Assembly: GCA_030917985.1 (NCBI GenBank)
Contig: JAUPTR010000075.1
Span: 1 to 14,428 of the forward strand
DNA: 14,428 bases
Direction of reading: 5' to 3'
Source: Pseudomonadota bacterium
GTDB lineage: Bacteria > Pseudomonadota > Gammaproteobacteria > Burkholderiales > SCOH01
The notes beneath the pieces were generated by a model. That model made no database searches. It saw only the letters and a program-made list of their open reading frames with translations, and was not told the origin of the DNA. The number at the start of each line of letters is the position of its first letter. The first letter of the stretch is position 1. This document shows positions 1-5,995 of this stretch, piece after piece. The position numbers and the translations under genes were made by a program.

Positions 1-137
1 ATGTAAAACTGGTGATGGGCCTGTGTGACCGGATAGCAGTGCTGGATTACGGCAAAAAAATCGCCGAAGGCGTGCCGCAGGATGTGAAAAACAATCCGAA
101 AGTGATTGAAGCCTATCTGGGGGTGACGCCGGTATGA
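1..137 (+). CDS. livG: Branched-chain amino-acid ABC transporter ATP-binding protein LivG, C-terminal end (partial)
   Basis: Only the last 44 full codons are present; the reading frame enters from the left edge and ends at TGA 135-137. The visible peptide has the LivG C-terminal pattern: VMGLCDRIAVLDYGKKIAEG, then a short helix and an ending of the form PKVIEAYLG. In the Liv/Bra family LivG is one of two cytoplasmic ATPases that drive a LivH/LivM permease importing Leu, Ile, Val or related compounds. The frame overlaps the livF start by four bases (ATGA, 134-137), so the two ATPases are probably translationally coupled. The permease and binding-protein genes would lie upstream, outside the window. 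Confidence is high because the tail is distinctive and livF follows directly. Confidence 0.9.
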   Translation, partial: VKLVMGLCDRIAVLDYGKKIAEGVPQDVKNNPKVIEAYLGVTPV

Positions 138-844
138 GTCTCTTGGAAATTTCCAATCTGCAGGTGGCCTACGGCGGCATTCAGGCAGTGCGCGGTATCA
201 ATCTGCACATCGACCTGGGTGAAACCGTGGCATTGATTGGCGCCAATGGTGCCGGCAAAACCACTACGCTGAAAACCATTGCCGGCCTGCTCAAGCCGAG
301 CGGCGGCCAGCTCAACTACGCCGGGCTGGATCTGCAGCAACTGGCGAGCCATCAGCTGATCGGCAAAGGGCTGGCGCTGGTGCCGGAAGGCCGCGGCATT
401 TTTCCGCGCCTGACTGTGACCGAAAACCTGCAGATGGGCGCCTATCACCGCAACGACAAAGCCGATATCGCCGCCGATCTGGACAAAATGTTTGGCCTGT
501 TCCCGCGCCTGAAGGAACGCCACTTGCAGCTGGCCGGCACACTCTCTGGTGGCGAGCAGCAAATGGTGGCGATTGCCCGCGCGCTGATGGGCCGGCCAAA
601 ACTGCTGCTGCTGGATGAGCCATCGATGGGGCTGGCACCGCTGATCGTGCAGAAAATTTTCGACACCATCAAACAGGTGGCCAGCGAAGGTGTCACCATT
701 CTGCTGGTGGAACAAAACGCCCGCGCGGCGCTGCAGATCAGCCAGCGTGGTTATGTAATGGAAAGTGGCCAGATTACCCTCAGCAACAGCGCCAGCGAAT
801 TGCTCAACAGCGATAACGTGCGCAAAGCCTATCTGGGCGAGTGA
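134..844 (+). CDS. livF: Branched-chain amino-acid ABC transporter ATP-binding protein LivF
   Basis: This 236-residue protein has the normal LivF length. Visible motifs are Walker A GANGAGKTT (residues 36-44), the LivF-type VPEGRGIFPRLTV segment (83-95), ABC signature LSGGEQQ (137-143), Walker B LLLLDEP (157-163), and VEQN (192-195) where most ABC ATPases have the switch histidine, as is usual for LivF. It is the second nucleotide-binding subunit of a high-affinity branched-chain amino-acid (or amide/urea-type) importer at the inner membrane. ATG 134 is chosen because it overlaps the livG stop and follows a G-rich stretch (GGGGGTG) that can act as a ribosome site. The exact substrate cannot be read from the ATPase alone. 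The stop overlaps the start of the next gene. Confidence 0.95.
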   Translation: MSLLEISNLQVAYGGIQAVRGINLHIDLGETVALIGANGAGKTTTLKTIAGLLKPSGGQLNYAGLDLQQLASHQLIGKGLALVPEGRGIFPRLTVTENLQMGAYHRNDKADIAADLDKMFGLFPRLKERHLQLAGTLSGGEQQMVAIARALMGRPKLLLLDEPSMGLAPLIVQKIFDTIKQVASEGVTILLVEQNARAALQISQRGYVMESGQITLSNSASELLNSDNVRKAYLGE

Positions 845-1596
845 TGGACTGGCTACTGTCGGCACTGCTCGGCACGCTGTTGCTGCCCCCGCTCAACCTG
901 ACGCTACTGGCGCTGGCCGGCTGGCTGCTGCAACGGCTTTATCCCAAGGCGGGCAAACTGATGATCACCACCAGCCTGTTGTTGCTGCTTCTGCTATCGC
1001 TGCCGCTGGTCGGCAACACGCTGCTGCGCACGCTGCAAACCTACCCGGCGCTGACACCGGGACACATCCCCGCTGCGGATGCAATCGTGGTACTCGGCGG
1101 CGGAGCGCATTTTGGTGCCGACGAATACGGCGGTGACACGCTCAAATATTTCACGCTGGAACGCATCCGCTACGCCGCCCGCCTGCAGCGCGCTACCCAC
1201 CTGCCCTTGCTCACCACCGGCGGCCGTCCGGAAAAAGGCAGCGCCGAAGCCCAGTTGATGGCCGAGGCGCTGCAACAGGACTTTAACGTACCCACCACCT
1301 GGCAAGAGGGCAATTCCAACACCACCGCGCAAAATGCCACACTCTCGGCACGTATCCTGCTGCCGGCCGGCAAACGCCGCATCCTGCTTGTCACCCACGC
1401 CTGGCACATGGCGCGGGCAGTGCCCACTTTCCGCAAAGCCGGCTTCGAGGTCATCCCCGCCCCCACCATGGGCCTGAGCAACAAGCCGCACAATGTATTC
1501 GACCTGATCCCCAGCGTGGCCGGCCTGTTGCGCAGCTATTACGCCATGCACGAATGGCTGGGGCTGGCCTGGTACAAGCTCGGCGGCAAGGCATAA
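844..1596 (+). CDS. YdcF/ElyC/SanA-family (DUF218) membrane protein
   Basis: The 250-residue product has two hydrophobic segments (about 5-29 and 37-59) and then a DUF218 domain (about 78-245). DUF218 hallmarks seen are ADAIVVLGGG (78-87), LTTGGRPEKGSAEA (123-136), EGNSNTTAQNA (155-165) and VTHAWHMARA (183-192). The two N-terminal membrane spans resemble E. coli ElyC more than the soluble YdcF form. ElyC is linked to cell-envelope and lipid-carrier homeostasis, but the biochemical activity of this family is not settled, so none is assigned. ATG 844 overlaps the livF stop (TGATG, 842-846); GTG 841 is an alternative adding one residue. The coupling implies co-transcription with the liv genes, though a functional link is not obvious. 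Confidence 0.85.
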   Translation: MDWLLSALLGTLLLPPLNLTLLALAGWLLQRLYPKAGKLMITTSLLLLLLLSLPLVGNTLLRTLQTYPALTPGHIPAADAIVVLGGGAHFGADEYGGDTLKYFTLERIRYAARLQRATHLPLLTTGGRPEKGSAEAQLMAEALQQDFNVPTTWQEGNSNTTAQNATLSARILLPAGKRRILLVTHAWHMARAVPTFRKAGFEVIPAPTMGLSNKPHNVFDLIPSVAGLLRSYYAMHEWLGLAWYKLGGKA

Positions 1597-1620
1597 GCCA
1601 GCCGCTTGGCGGCAGGCAGG

Positions 1621-1667
1621 CGGATGTAGGCCTGCTGAACCGGCGTTAAGCCTGCAACAAACATCCG
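1621..1667. repeat. Long imperfect hairpin, REP-like, in the gap before the chemoreceptor gene
   Basis: The outer arms CGGATGT (1621-1627) and ACATCCG (1661-1667) are perfect complements. Inside, AGG (1628-1630) pairs with CCT (1651-1653), and CTGAAC (1635-1640) pairs with GTTAAG (1645-1650) apart from one G-A mismatch, around the loop CGGC. A GTAG tetranucleotide (1626-1629) sits at the 5' foot, as in REP elements mobilised by RAYT transposases. No T-run follows, so it is not an intrinsic terminator. It could be a REP-type repeat, an mRNA-stabilising 3' hairpin of the upstream gene, or part of the leader of the next gene. The rest of the 166-base gap shows no promoter I would defend. Confidence 0.4.
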
Positions 1668-1762
1668 GCGTGGCTTTGCAAGCTGGCCTATATTGATGCC
1701 ATATGGTCAAACGCTTGGCCCCTTCCTCTTCCCCCCCTTTCGAAGTATCAGGAGACACCGTT

Positions 1763-3391
1763 ATGGCGTGGTTTGACAACATCCGTCTGCGCTACAAGCT
1801 TTATATCAACTTCCTGCTCACCGGCGGCATCCTGCTGCTGGCGCTGCTGTTCTGCCTGGCGCAGATACGCTCGGTGGGCGAAAAAACCGAACTGATTGCC
1901 AGCAACGCCCTGCCGTCGATGCAGCTTGTGGGTGAAATCAGCCAGCTTCGCCTGCGTTATCGTGTACGCAGCCTGGAGTATCTGCTGCCCGGCAGCGCCG
2001 AAGAAAAAGCCAAGCTGGAAAAATCGCTCAACAAGCTGGCCGGTGAAGTGGAAGAAAGCTTTCGCAAATACGAGCCGATGATTGTCAGCGTCAAGGAACG
2101 CGAAGTGTTCACCGCAGCATTAACCGCCTCGCAGCGCTACCGCGATGTGGTAAACGAAGCGATTGTTCTGGCCAAGGCGGGCAATGAAGACGCGGCTCAG
2201 GCACTGCGCAAGGGCAAATGGGTAGACACCGCCAACCATCTGCGCGACCAGACCGACATGCTGGCAAAAATCAATCGGGAGATCGCCGATCAGGCCAGCG
2301 CCGAGGCGCGAAGCGGGGTCAACCATGCCATCAACGCTGGCTGGACAGCGCTGGCATCCGGGCTGATTGCCGCCTTGCTGCTGGCCGGATTGCTGGCACA
2401 GCGCATCGAGCGGCGCCTGAATGGTGTGGTGACGGCTTCGCGCCGCATTGCCCAGGGCGACCTGCGTGCATCGCTGCCGGTGGCCAGCAAGGATGAAGTG
2501 GGCGAACTGATCGTCTCGGTGGATGAAATGCAGCGCGCGCTGAAAAGCGCAATTGGCGACACGCTGGAAAATGCCGACGCGGTGCTGGATTCTTCGGCCA
2601 TTCTCAACCAGACAGCGCAACAGATCACCACGGCCTCACACGCACAAAGCTCGGCGGCACAGGCCATTGCCGCCAATGTCGAGCAGCTGGTGGTATCGAT
2701 CAATCATATTTCCGACACCACGCGCGATGCGGCCAAGCTGGCGATGGCATCGGATGACCAGGCTCGCGAAGGCGACATGGCAATTCGCGACCTGATCGGC
2801 CAGATTGGCCAGGTGGCGGAAGTGGTGCGCACTGCCGCCACGCAGATCGGCCAACTGAAAAATGAATCGGAGAAAATCTCCCACATTGTGGCGGTGATCA
2901 AGGAGATTGCCGACCAGACCAATCTGCTGGCACTAAATGCAGCAATCGAAGCGGCACGTGCCGGCGAAACCGGGCGCGGCTTTGCCGTGGTGGCGGATGA
3001 AGTGCGCAAGCTGGCAGAACGCACCGCGCATTCAACCGGCGAAATATCGCAAATGGTTGCCGCCATCCAGCAATCCACCACCCAGGTTGTTGCGGGTGTC
3101 GACCAGGGCGTTAAACTGGTGGATAGCAGCGTGAATCTGGCACACAAGGCCGGCGAAGCCATCACCAGCCTGCGCGACATGGCACAGAACGTGTCTACCT
3201 TTGTGCGCGAACTGGACCCGACCCTGAGCGAACAGTCGATGGCATCCAGCGATGTGGCGGTGAAAATCGAACAGATTTCCGGCCAGGCAGAACAGACCAG
3301 CCACACCGCCAGCGAAACCTCGGCTGCAGCCGCAGCGCTCAACGAAACGGCACAACGCATGCAACAGATTGTGGCGCGTTTTCAGATCTGA
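1763..3391 (+). CDS. Methyl-accepting chemotaxis protein (4HB-type sensor, HAMP, MCP signalling domain)
   Basis: This 542-residue transmembrane chemoreceptor has TM1 at about 12-33, a periplasmic helical domain of four-helix-bundle (4HB_MCP) type at about 34-190, TM2 at about 191-212, HAMP at about 213-265 and a long coiled-coil signalling domain to the end. The conserved hairpin tip, which binds CheA and CheW, is at about 381-412 (EIADQTNLLALNAAIEAARA, then GRGFAVVADEVR). There is no C-terminal NWETF-type pentapeptide, so CheR/CheB would have to act without that tether. ATG 1763 is preferred over an in-frame ATG at 1703 because AGGAGA lies at 1749-1754 and the extra 20 residues are non-helical and proline/serine-rich. 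The ligand is unknown. The gene has its own terminator and stands alone, with no che genes near. Confidence 0.95.
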   Translation: MAWFDNIRLRYKLYINFLLTGGILLLALLFCLAQIRSVGEKTELIASNALPSMQLVGEISQLRLRYRVRSLEYLLPGSAEEKAKLEKSLNKLAGEVEESFRKYEPMIVSVKEREVFTAALTASQRYRDVVNEAIVLAKAGNEDAAQALRKGKWVDTANHLRDQTDMLAKINREIADQASAEARSGVNHAINAGWTALASGLIAALLLAGLLAQRIERRLNGVVTASRRIAQGDLRASLPVASKDEVGELIVSVDEMQRALKSAIGDTLENADAVLDSSAILNQTAQQITTASHAQSSAAQAIAANVEQLVVSINHISDTTRDAAKLAMASDDQAREGDMAIRDLIGQIGQVAEVVRTAATQIGQLKNESEKISHIVAVIKEIADQTNLLALNAAIEAARAGETGRGFAVVADEVRKLAERTAHSTGEISQMVAAIQQSTTQVVAGVDQGVKLVDSSVNLAHKAGEAITSLRDMAQNVSTFVRELDPTLSEQSMASSDVAVKIEQISGQAEQTSHTASETSAAAAALNETAQRMQQIVARFQI

Positions 3392-3440
3392 TCACAATCA
3401 CCGTGCCCAGCCCTGAAACAGGTTGACACCTGATTCTTGT

Positions 3441-3475
3441 AAAACGCCCGATGTACCACGTCGGGCGTTTTTTTA
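3441..3475 (+). terminator. Intrinsic terminator of the chemoreceptor gene
   Basis: A perfect stem AAAACGCCCGA (3441-3451) with TCGGGCGTTTT (3461-3471), a 9-nt loop and a run of T residues forms a textbook rho-independent terminator. It starts about 50 bases after the stop. A smaller hairpin, CAGGT-TGAC-ACCTG (3419-3432), precedes it. Confidence 0.9.
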
Positions 3476-3510
3476 TTGGTGCGCCCGGATGCAGATGCTC
3501 AAGATGACCG

Positions 3511-3699
3511 ATGAGTGATGGAACAGTCGCTTGGATTTCATTGAATGGGTTTGCGTCAAGCCACCCGGCCGCTGCACTGTCGGCCGCCAATACGCACGAT
3601 ACCAAGCAGGCCCGGCGTCAGGCCTTGGACAAACTCGCCGCCCAAGCCCAAGAACTCAAGATGGGATACGATTTACAGCCCATATCCAGCAAAGGGTAG
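3511..3699 (+). CDS. Orphan small ORF, 62 residues, unknown function (possible gene fragment)
   Basis: I do not recognise this family. The peptide starts MSDGTVAWISLNGFASSHP and contains a strongly helical, alanine/glutamine/lysine-rich stretch (QARRQALDKLAAQAQELKMG) before a short polar tail. The helix has a coding look, and an in-frame stop (TGA 3505-3507) lies just upstream, so the ORF is self-contained. No clear ribosome site precedes ATG 3511. It lies between the chemoreceptor terminator and a broken gene in another frame, next to a tRNA 3' end, so it is probably part of a decayed accessory segment. It may be an intact small protein or the N-terminal piece of a longer gene interrupted by a frameshift near 3690-3710. 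Confidence 0.35.
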   Translation: MSDGTVAWISLNGFASSHPAAALSAANTHDTKQARRQALDKLAAQAQELKMGYDLQPISSKG

Positions 3700-3875
3700 G
3701 GCGCAGTGCGGGCATGTACGTGGTCGCTTCCCACGACTGCAACCTATCAGCATCGCAGGACAAAGAACCATGTGTTGAAGTCGTGATCGGAAAACGCGTT
3801 GACAAGCCTGGTAGCGATTCATTCGGCAAAACTGCCCCCGACCGTTTCCGAAAAGTCGCCATGACGCAATTTTGA
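3699..3875 (+). pseudogene. Frame-broken remnant of a hypothetical gene with a SHDCN core
   Basis: In the frame ending at TGA 3873-3875, the peptide from 3714 reads MYVVASHDCNLSAS, then DKEPCVEVVIGKRVDKPG. From memory this matches the core of a family of uncharacterised proteins in which a hydrophobic strand leads into SHDCDL or SQDCDL and is followed by EPxVEVxxG and then a basic NPRxLHL-like segment. Here the N-terminal part is missing or in another frame, and the C-terminal continuation has degenerated (APDRFRKVAMTQF). No start with a ribosome site is visible, so I call it a remnant. A true 53-residue protein starting at ATG 3714 is possible but less likely. The family assignment is unverified. 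Confidence 0.35.
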
Positions 3876-3926
3876 CGCGCAGATTTTGGATTACATGGGG
3901 TTATTTGCGGGGTTTTGTTGCGTCAA
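3862..3926. repeat. Cluster of TGACGC words in direct and inverted orientation
   Basis: TGACGCAA (3862-3869) is the exact reverse complement of TTGCGTCA (3918-3925). A second direct TGACGC lies at 3873-3878, 11 bases from the first. The words flank an AT-rich stretch next to the tRNA gene. They could be recombinase or regulator sites of a lost element, or chance. Confidence 0.3.
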
Positions 3927-3933
3927 CATAAAC

Positions 3934-3950
3934 AAAAAACGCCCGTTTTT
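3934..3950 (-). terminator. Weak possible terminator after tRNA-Leu
   Basis: Read on the - strand, AAAAAC and GTTTTT enclose a GGGC loop, followed by one more T, about 55 bases beyond the tRNA 3' end. The stem is mostly A-T, so it would be weak. It is the only terminator-like structure in the right place for the tRNA transcript. Confidence 0.3.
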
Positions 3951-4004
3951 AACAACAAAAACAGGAGTTTAATGTAACTCTACGCAGCAGGATAAAACTA
4001 GCAG

Positions 4005-4090
4005 TGGTGCCCAGGAAGAGACTCGAACTCTTACACCTCGCGGCGCTGGAACCTAAATCCAGTGCGTCTACCAATTCCGCCACCTGGGCA
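4005..4090 (-). tRNA. tRNA-Leu (anticodon UAG)
   Basis: Read on the - strand, the gene folds as a class II tRNA of 86 nt including an encoded CCA end. The 7-bp acceptor stem is TGCCCAG with CTGGGCA. The D-arm sequence is GGCGGAATTGGTAGACGC, the anticodon stem CTGGA/TCCAG encloses loop TTTAGGT with anticodon TAG, a long variable arm follows as expected for Leu, and the T loop reads GTTCGAGTC. It decodes CUA and, by wobble, other CUN codons. It is expressed alone from a promoter about 40 bases upstream. The 3' end faces the accessory remnant at 3481-4004, the usual polarity for tRNA-targeted integration. Confidence 0.97.
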
Positions 4091-4135
4091 CTTCAGAACA
4101 TCATTGACGGTATTTTAGGCCAACGAAGGAGCGTG

Positions 4136-4164
4136 ATTCTAAACGGATTGTGGCTCCCAGGCAA
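4136..4164 (-). promoter_or_regulatory. Promoter of tRNA-Leu
   Basis: On the - strand, TTGCCT (4164-4159) and TAGAAT (4141-4136) are separated by exactly 17 bases. The bases after the -10, CACGCTCC, form a GC-rich discriminator typical of stable-RNA promoters subject to stringent control. The predicted start lies about 39 bases before the mature tRNA. Confidence 0.6.
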
Positions 4165-4195
4165 TTGCGGCAGCAGCGGGCCGCCGCTTTTTGCA

Positions 4196-4924
4196 TTAAT
4201 CACGCACCACCTTGAACAGCACATCCCACACGCCGTGGCCCAGATTGAGGCCACGCTGCTCGAACTTGGTCAGCGGACGGAAATCCGGGCGCGGGGCATA
4301 GGCTTCTGCCGTATTGCGCAGCTGCGGGTTTTGCGACAACACTTCCAGCATCTGCTGTGCATATTCTTCCCAGTCGGTGGCCATGTGGATATAGGCACCG
4401 GTTTTCAGCCTGGAGACGATTTTTTCGACAAACGCCGGCTGCACCAGACGGCGTTTGTGGTGACGCTTTTTCGGCCACGGATCGGGAAAATACAGGTGAA
4501 AGCCATCCAGCGACTGCGGCGCAAGCATATTGTCGACCACTTCCACCGCATCGTGCCGAATCACGCGCAGATTGCTTACGCCGCGCTCATCGATCAACTT
4601 GAACAGATTGCCGACGCCGGGGCCATGCACTTCGATACCGAGGAAATCGGTGTCCGGCCGACGTGCAGCAATTTCGGCTGTGGCAGTGCCCATGCCGAAG
4701 CCGATTTCCAGCACTTTGGGCGCGCTGCGGCCAAACGCGGCATCCATATCCAGCGGCTGTGGCCGATATTCGATACCCCAACGCGGCATGCCGGCTTCGA
4801 TGGCACGTAGTTGCGCGTCGGACAAATGCCCCTGACGCAACACGAAGGTGCGAATCGGACGCTGCGTAACGTCTTCAGGATTGGTGTAGACCGAACCAAT
4901 CAACGGTTTTCTGCTGTCTGTCAC
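4196..4924 (-). CDS. trmB: tRNA (guanine-N7-)-methyltransferase TrmB
   Basis: This 242-residue SAM-dependent enzyme makes m7G at position 46 in the variable loop of tRNAs. Visible motifs are the SAM-binding EIGFGMG (73-79), GIEVHGPGVG (96-105), the family signature FPDPWPKKRHHKRR (146-159) and TKFEQRG (219-225). These are the expected TrmB blocks, and the length is normal. The start is GTG 4924-4922, which overlaps the thiG stop as GTGA, indicating translational coupling. It ends the thiS-thiG-trmB unit. A GC-rich hairpin follows the stop, but its T-run is on the opposite strand, so I do not call a terminator for this gene. Confidence 0.96.
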   Translation of the reverse strand: MTDSRKPLIGSVYTNPEDVTQRPIRTFVLRQGHLSDAQLRAIEAGMPRWGIEYRPQPLDMDAAFGRSAPKVLEIGFGMGTATAEIAARRPDTDFLGIEVHGPGVGNLFKLIDERGVSNLRVIRHDAVEVVDNMLAPQSLDGFHLYFPDPWPKKRHHKRRLVQPAFVEKIVSRLKTGAYIHMATDWEEYAQQMLEVLSQNPQLRNTAEAYAPRPDFRPLTKFEQRGLNLGHGVWDVLFKVVRD

Positions 4925-5703
4925 TTGCCGATCAACCCGCTCATTGGCGAACTCGGATCGGCGCTATACAGCTTGCGCGGCATGCGGCCGGCAAGAAATG
5001 CATCACGACCAGCTTCCACCGCCTTTTTCATGGCACCGGCCATCAGCACCGGGTTTTGCGCATGGGCAATCGCCGTGTTCATCAATACGCCGTCACAACC
5101 CAGTTCCATCGCAATTGCGGCATCGGAAGCGGTGCCGACACCGGCATCGACCAGCACGGGTACTTTGCTTTGCTCGATGATCAGACGCAGATTCCAAGGG
5201 TTGAGGATACCCATGCCGGAGCCGATCAGCGAGGCCAGCGGCATGATGGCGCAACAGCCAATATCTTCCAGCTGTTTGGCGATGATCGGGTCGTCCGAGG
5301 TGTAGACCATCACGTCGAAGCCATCCTTGACCAGCGTTTCGGCGGCCTTGAGGGTTTCGATCACGTTCGGGAACAGCGTGTTCGGGTCACCCAGCACTTC
5401 CAGCTTCACCAGCTTGTGGCCATCCAGCAGTTCTCGCGCCAGGCGCAGTGTGCGCACGGCATCGTCGGCGCTGTAGCAGCCGGCGGTATTCGGCAGCAGG
5501 GTAAACTTGCTCGGCGGAATCGCATCCAGCAGGTTGGGCTGGCTCGGGTCTTGCCCGATATTGACGCGGCGAATCGCCAGCGTCACGATTTCCGCACCGC
5601 TGGCATCAATCGCCGCGCGGGTTTCGTCAAAATCCTTGTATTTGCCGGTGCCGACCAACAGGCGCGAGCCATAGGTCTTGCCAGCGATACAGAGCTGATC
5701 CAT
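4921..5703 (-). CDS. thiG: Thiazole synthase ThiG
   Basis: This 260-residue TIM-barrel enzyme condenses 1-deoxy-D-xylulose 5-phosphate, dehydroglycine and ThiS-thiocarboxylate sulfur into the thiazole phosphate of thiamine. The Schiff-base lysine is K100 in HKLVKLEVLGD (96-106). Other family blocks seen are LPNTAGC (70-76), YTSDDPI (near 134), SLIGSGMGILNP, VDAGVGTASDAA and GVLMNTAIAHAQNPVLMA. A good ribosome site (GAAGGAAAG) lies in the 21-base gap after thiS. It is paired with thiS upstream and overlaps trmB downstream. I see no truncation. The dehydroglycine-forming enzyme (ThiO or ThiH) and ThiF are not in the window. Confidence 0.97.
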   Translation of the reverse strand: MDQLCIAGKTYGSRLLVGTGKYKDFDETRAAIDASGAEIVTLAIRRVNIGQDPSQPNLLDAIPPSKFTLLPNTAGCYSADDAVRTLRLARELLDGHKLVKLEVLGDPNTLFPNVIETLKAAETLVKDGFDVMVYTSDDPIIAKQLEDIGCCAIMPLASLIGSGMGILNPWNLRLIIEQSKVPVLVDAGVGTASDAAIAMELGCDGVLMNTAIAHAQNPVLMAGAMKKAVEAGRDAFLAGRMPRKLYSADPSSPMSGLIGK

Positions 5704-5724
5704 TAGATTGGCTTTCCTTCAGAT

Positions 5725-5934
5725 TCAACCGCCGCCGACGGCGACGACAATTTCCAGCGAGTCTCCATGTTGCAGCAACACTGAATCAAACTGGCTGCGC
5801 GGCAGGATATCGCCATTGTGTTCGACTGCAAGCCGCTTGCCTTGCAGCTCCAGTTGCTGCAACAGCTGGCCGACGGAGAGGCCGCGGGCAAACTCGCGCG
5901 GCTGACCGTTCAACGACAGGGTAATGTGGTCCAT
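5725..5934 (-). CDS. thiS: Sulfur carrier protein ThiS
   Basis: This 69-residue beta-grasp protein is close to the usual 65-67. It carries the family pattern: an opening ITLSLNGQPREF, central LAVEHNGDILPRSQ (35-48), HGDSLEIV (56-63) and the obligatory Gly-Gly end, here AVGGG. The terminal glycine is adenylylated and thiocarboxylated, and the sulfur is passed to ThiG. ATG 5934 is the only good start. It has no clear Shine-Dalgarno sequence, and the proposed leader is only about 20 bases. The gene is first in the thiS-thiG-trmB unit. No TPP riboswitch fits in the 61 bases between spoT and this gene. Confidence 0.95.
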   Translation of the reverse strand: MDHITLSLNGQPREFARGLSVGQLLQQLELQGKRLAVEHNGDILPRSQFDSVLLQHGDSLEIVVAVGGG

Positions 5935-5961
5935 GATGAAGCGGATTCGATAAAGAGCGGG

Positions 5962-5970
5962 ATTCTAACA
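5962..5970 (-). promoter_or_regulatory. Extended -10 promoter of thiS-thiG-trmB
   Basis: On the - strand, TGT followed by TAGAAT makes an extended -10 element with a GC-rich discriminator (CCCGCTC). No good -35 lies 17 bases upstream, which an extended -10 can tolerate. It sits between the spoT stop and the thiS start, with a predicted leader of about 20 bases. Confidence 0.5.
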
Positions 5971-5995
5971 TGCGTGACGCGTGCGTCCGTGCGCA

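Noticed and set aside
1703..1762. Upstream ATG start for the chemoreceptor
   Set aside because: The 20-residue extension is Pro/Ser-rich with no ribosome site, while AGGAGA precedes ATG 1763 and the protein then begins in normal MCP fashion.
1668..1762. Sigma-28 flagellar promoter for the chemoreceptor
   Set aside because: No TAAA-N15-GCCGATAA arrangement is present; the nearest TAAG word lacks a matching -10.
2704..3360. 218-codon - strand frame opposite the chemoreceptor signalling domain
   Set aside because: The low-complexity Ala/Ser/Thr composition mirrors the MCP coiled coil on the other strand.
4165..4197. GC-rich hairpin between trmB and tRNA-Leu as a trmB terminator
   Set aside because: The T-run (CTTTTTG) follows the stem on the + strand, but trmB is transcribed on the - strand, where only AATTG follows.
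4004..4810. 268-codon + strand frame starting inside the tRNA and running opposite trmB
   Set aside because: It begins within tRNA-Leu and mirrors trmB codons; composition is that of an antisense shadow.
5935..5995. TPP riboswitch upstream of thiS
   Set aside because: Only 61 bases separate spoT from thiS, and no CTGAGA-type thi-box core is present.
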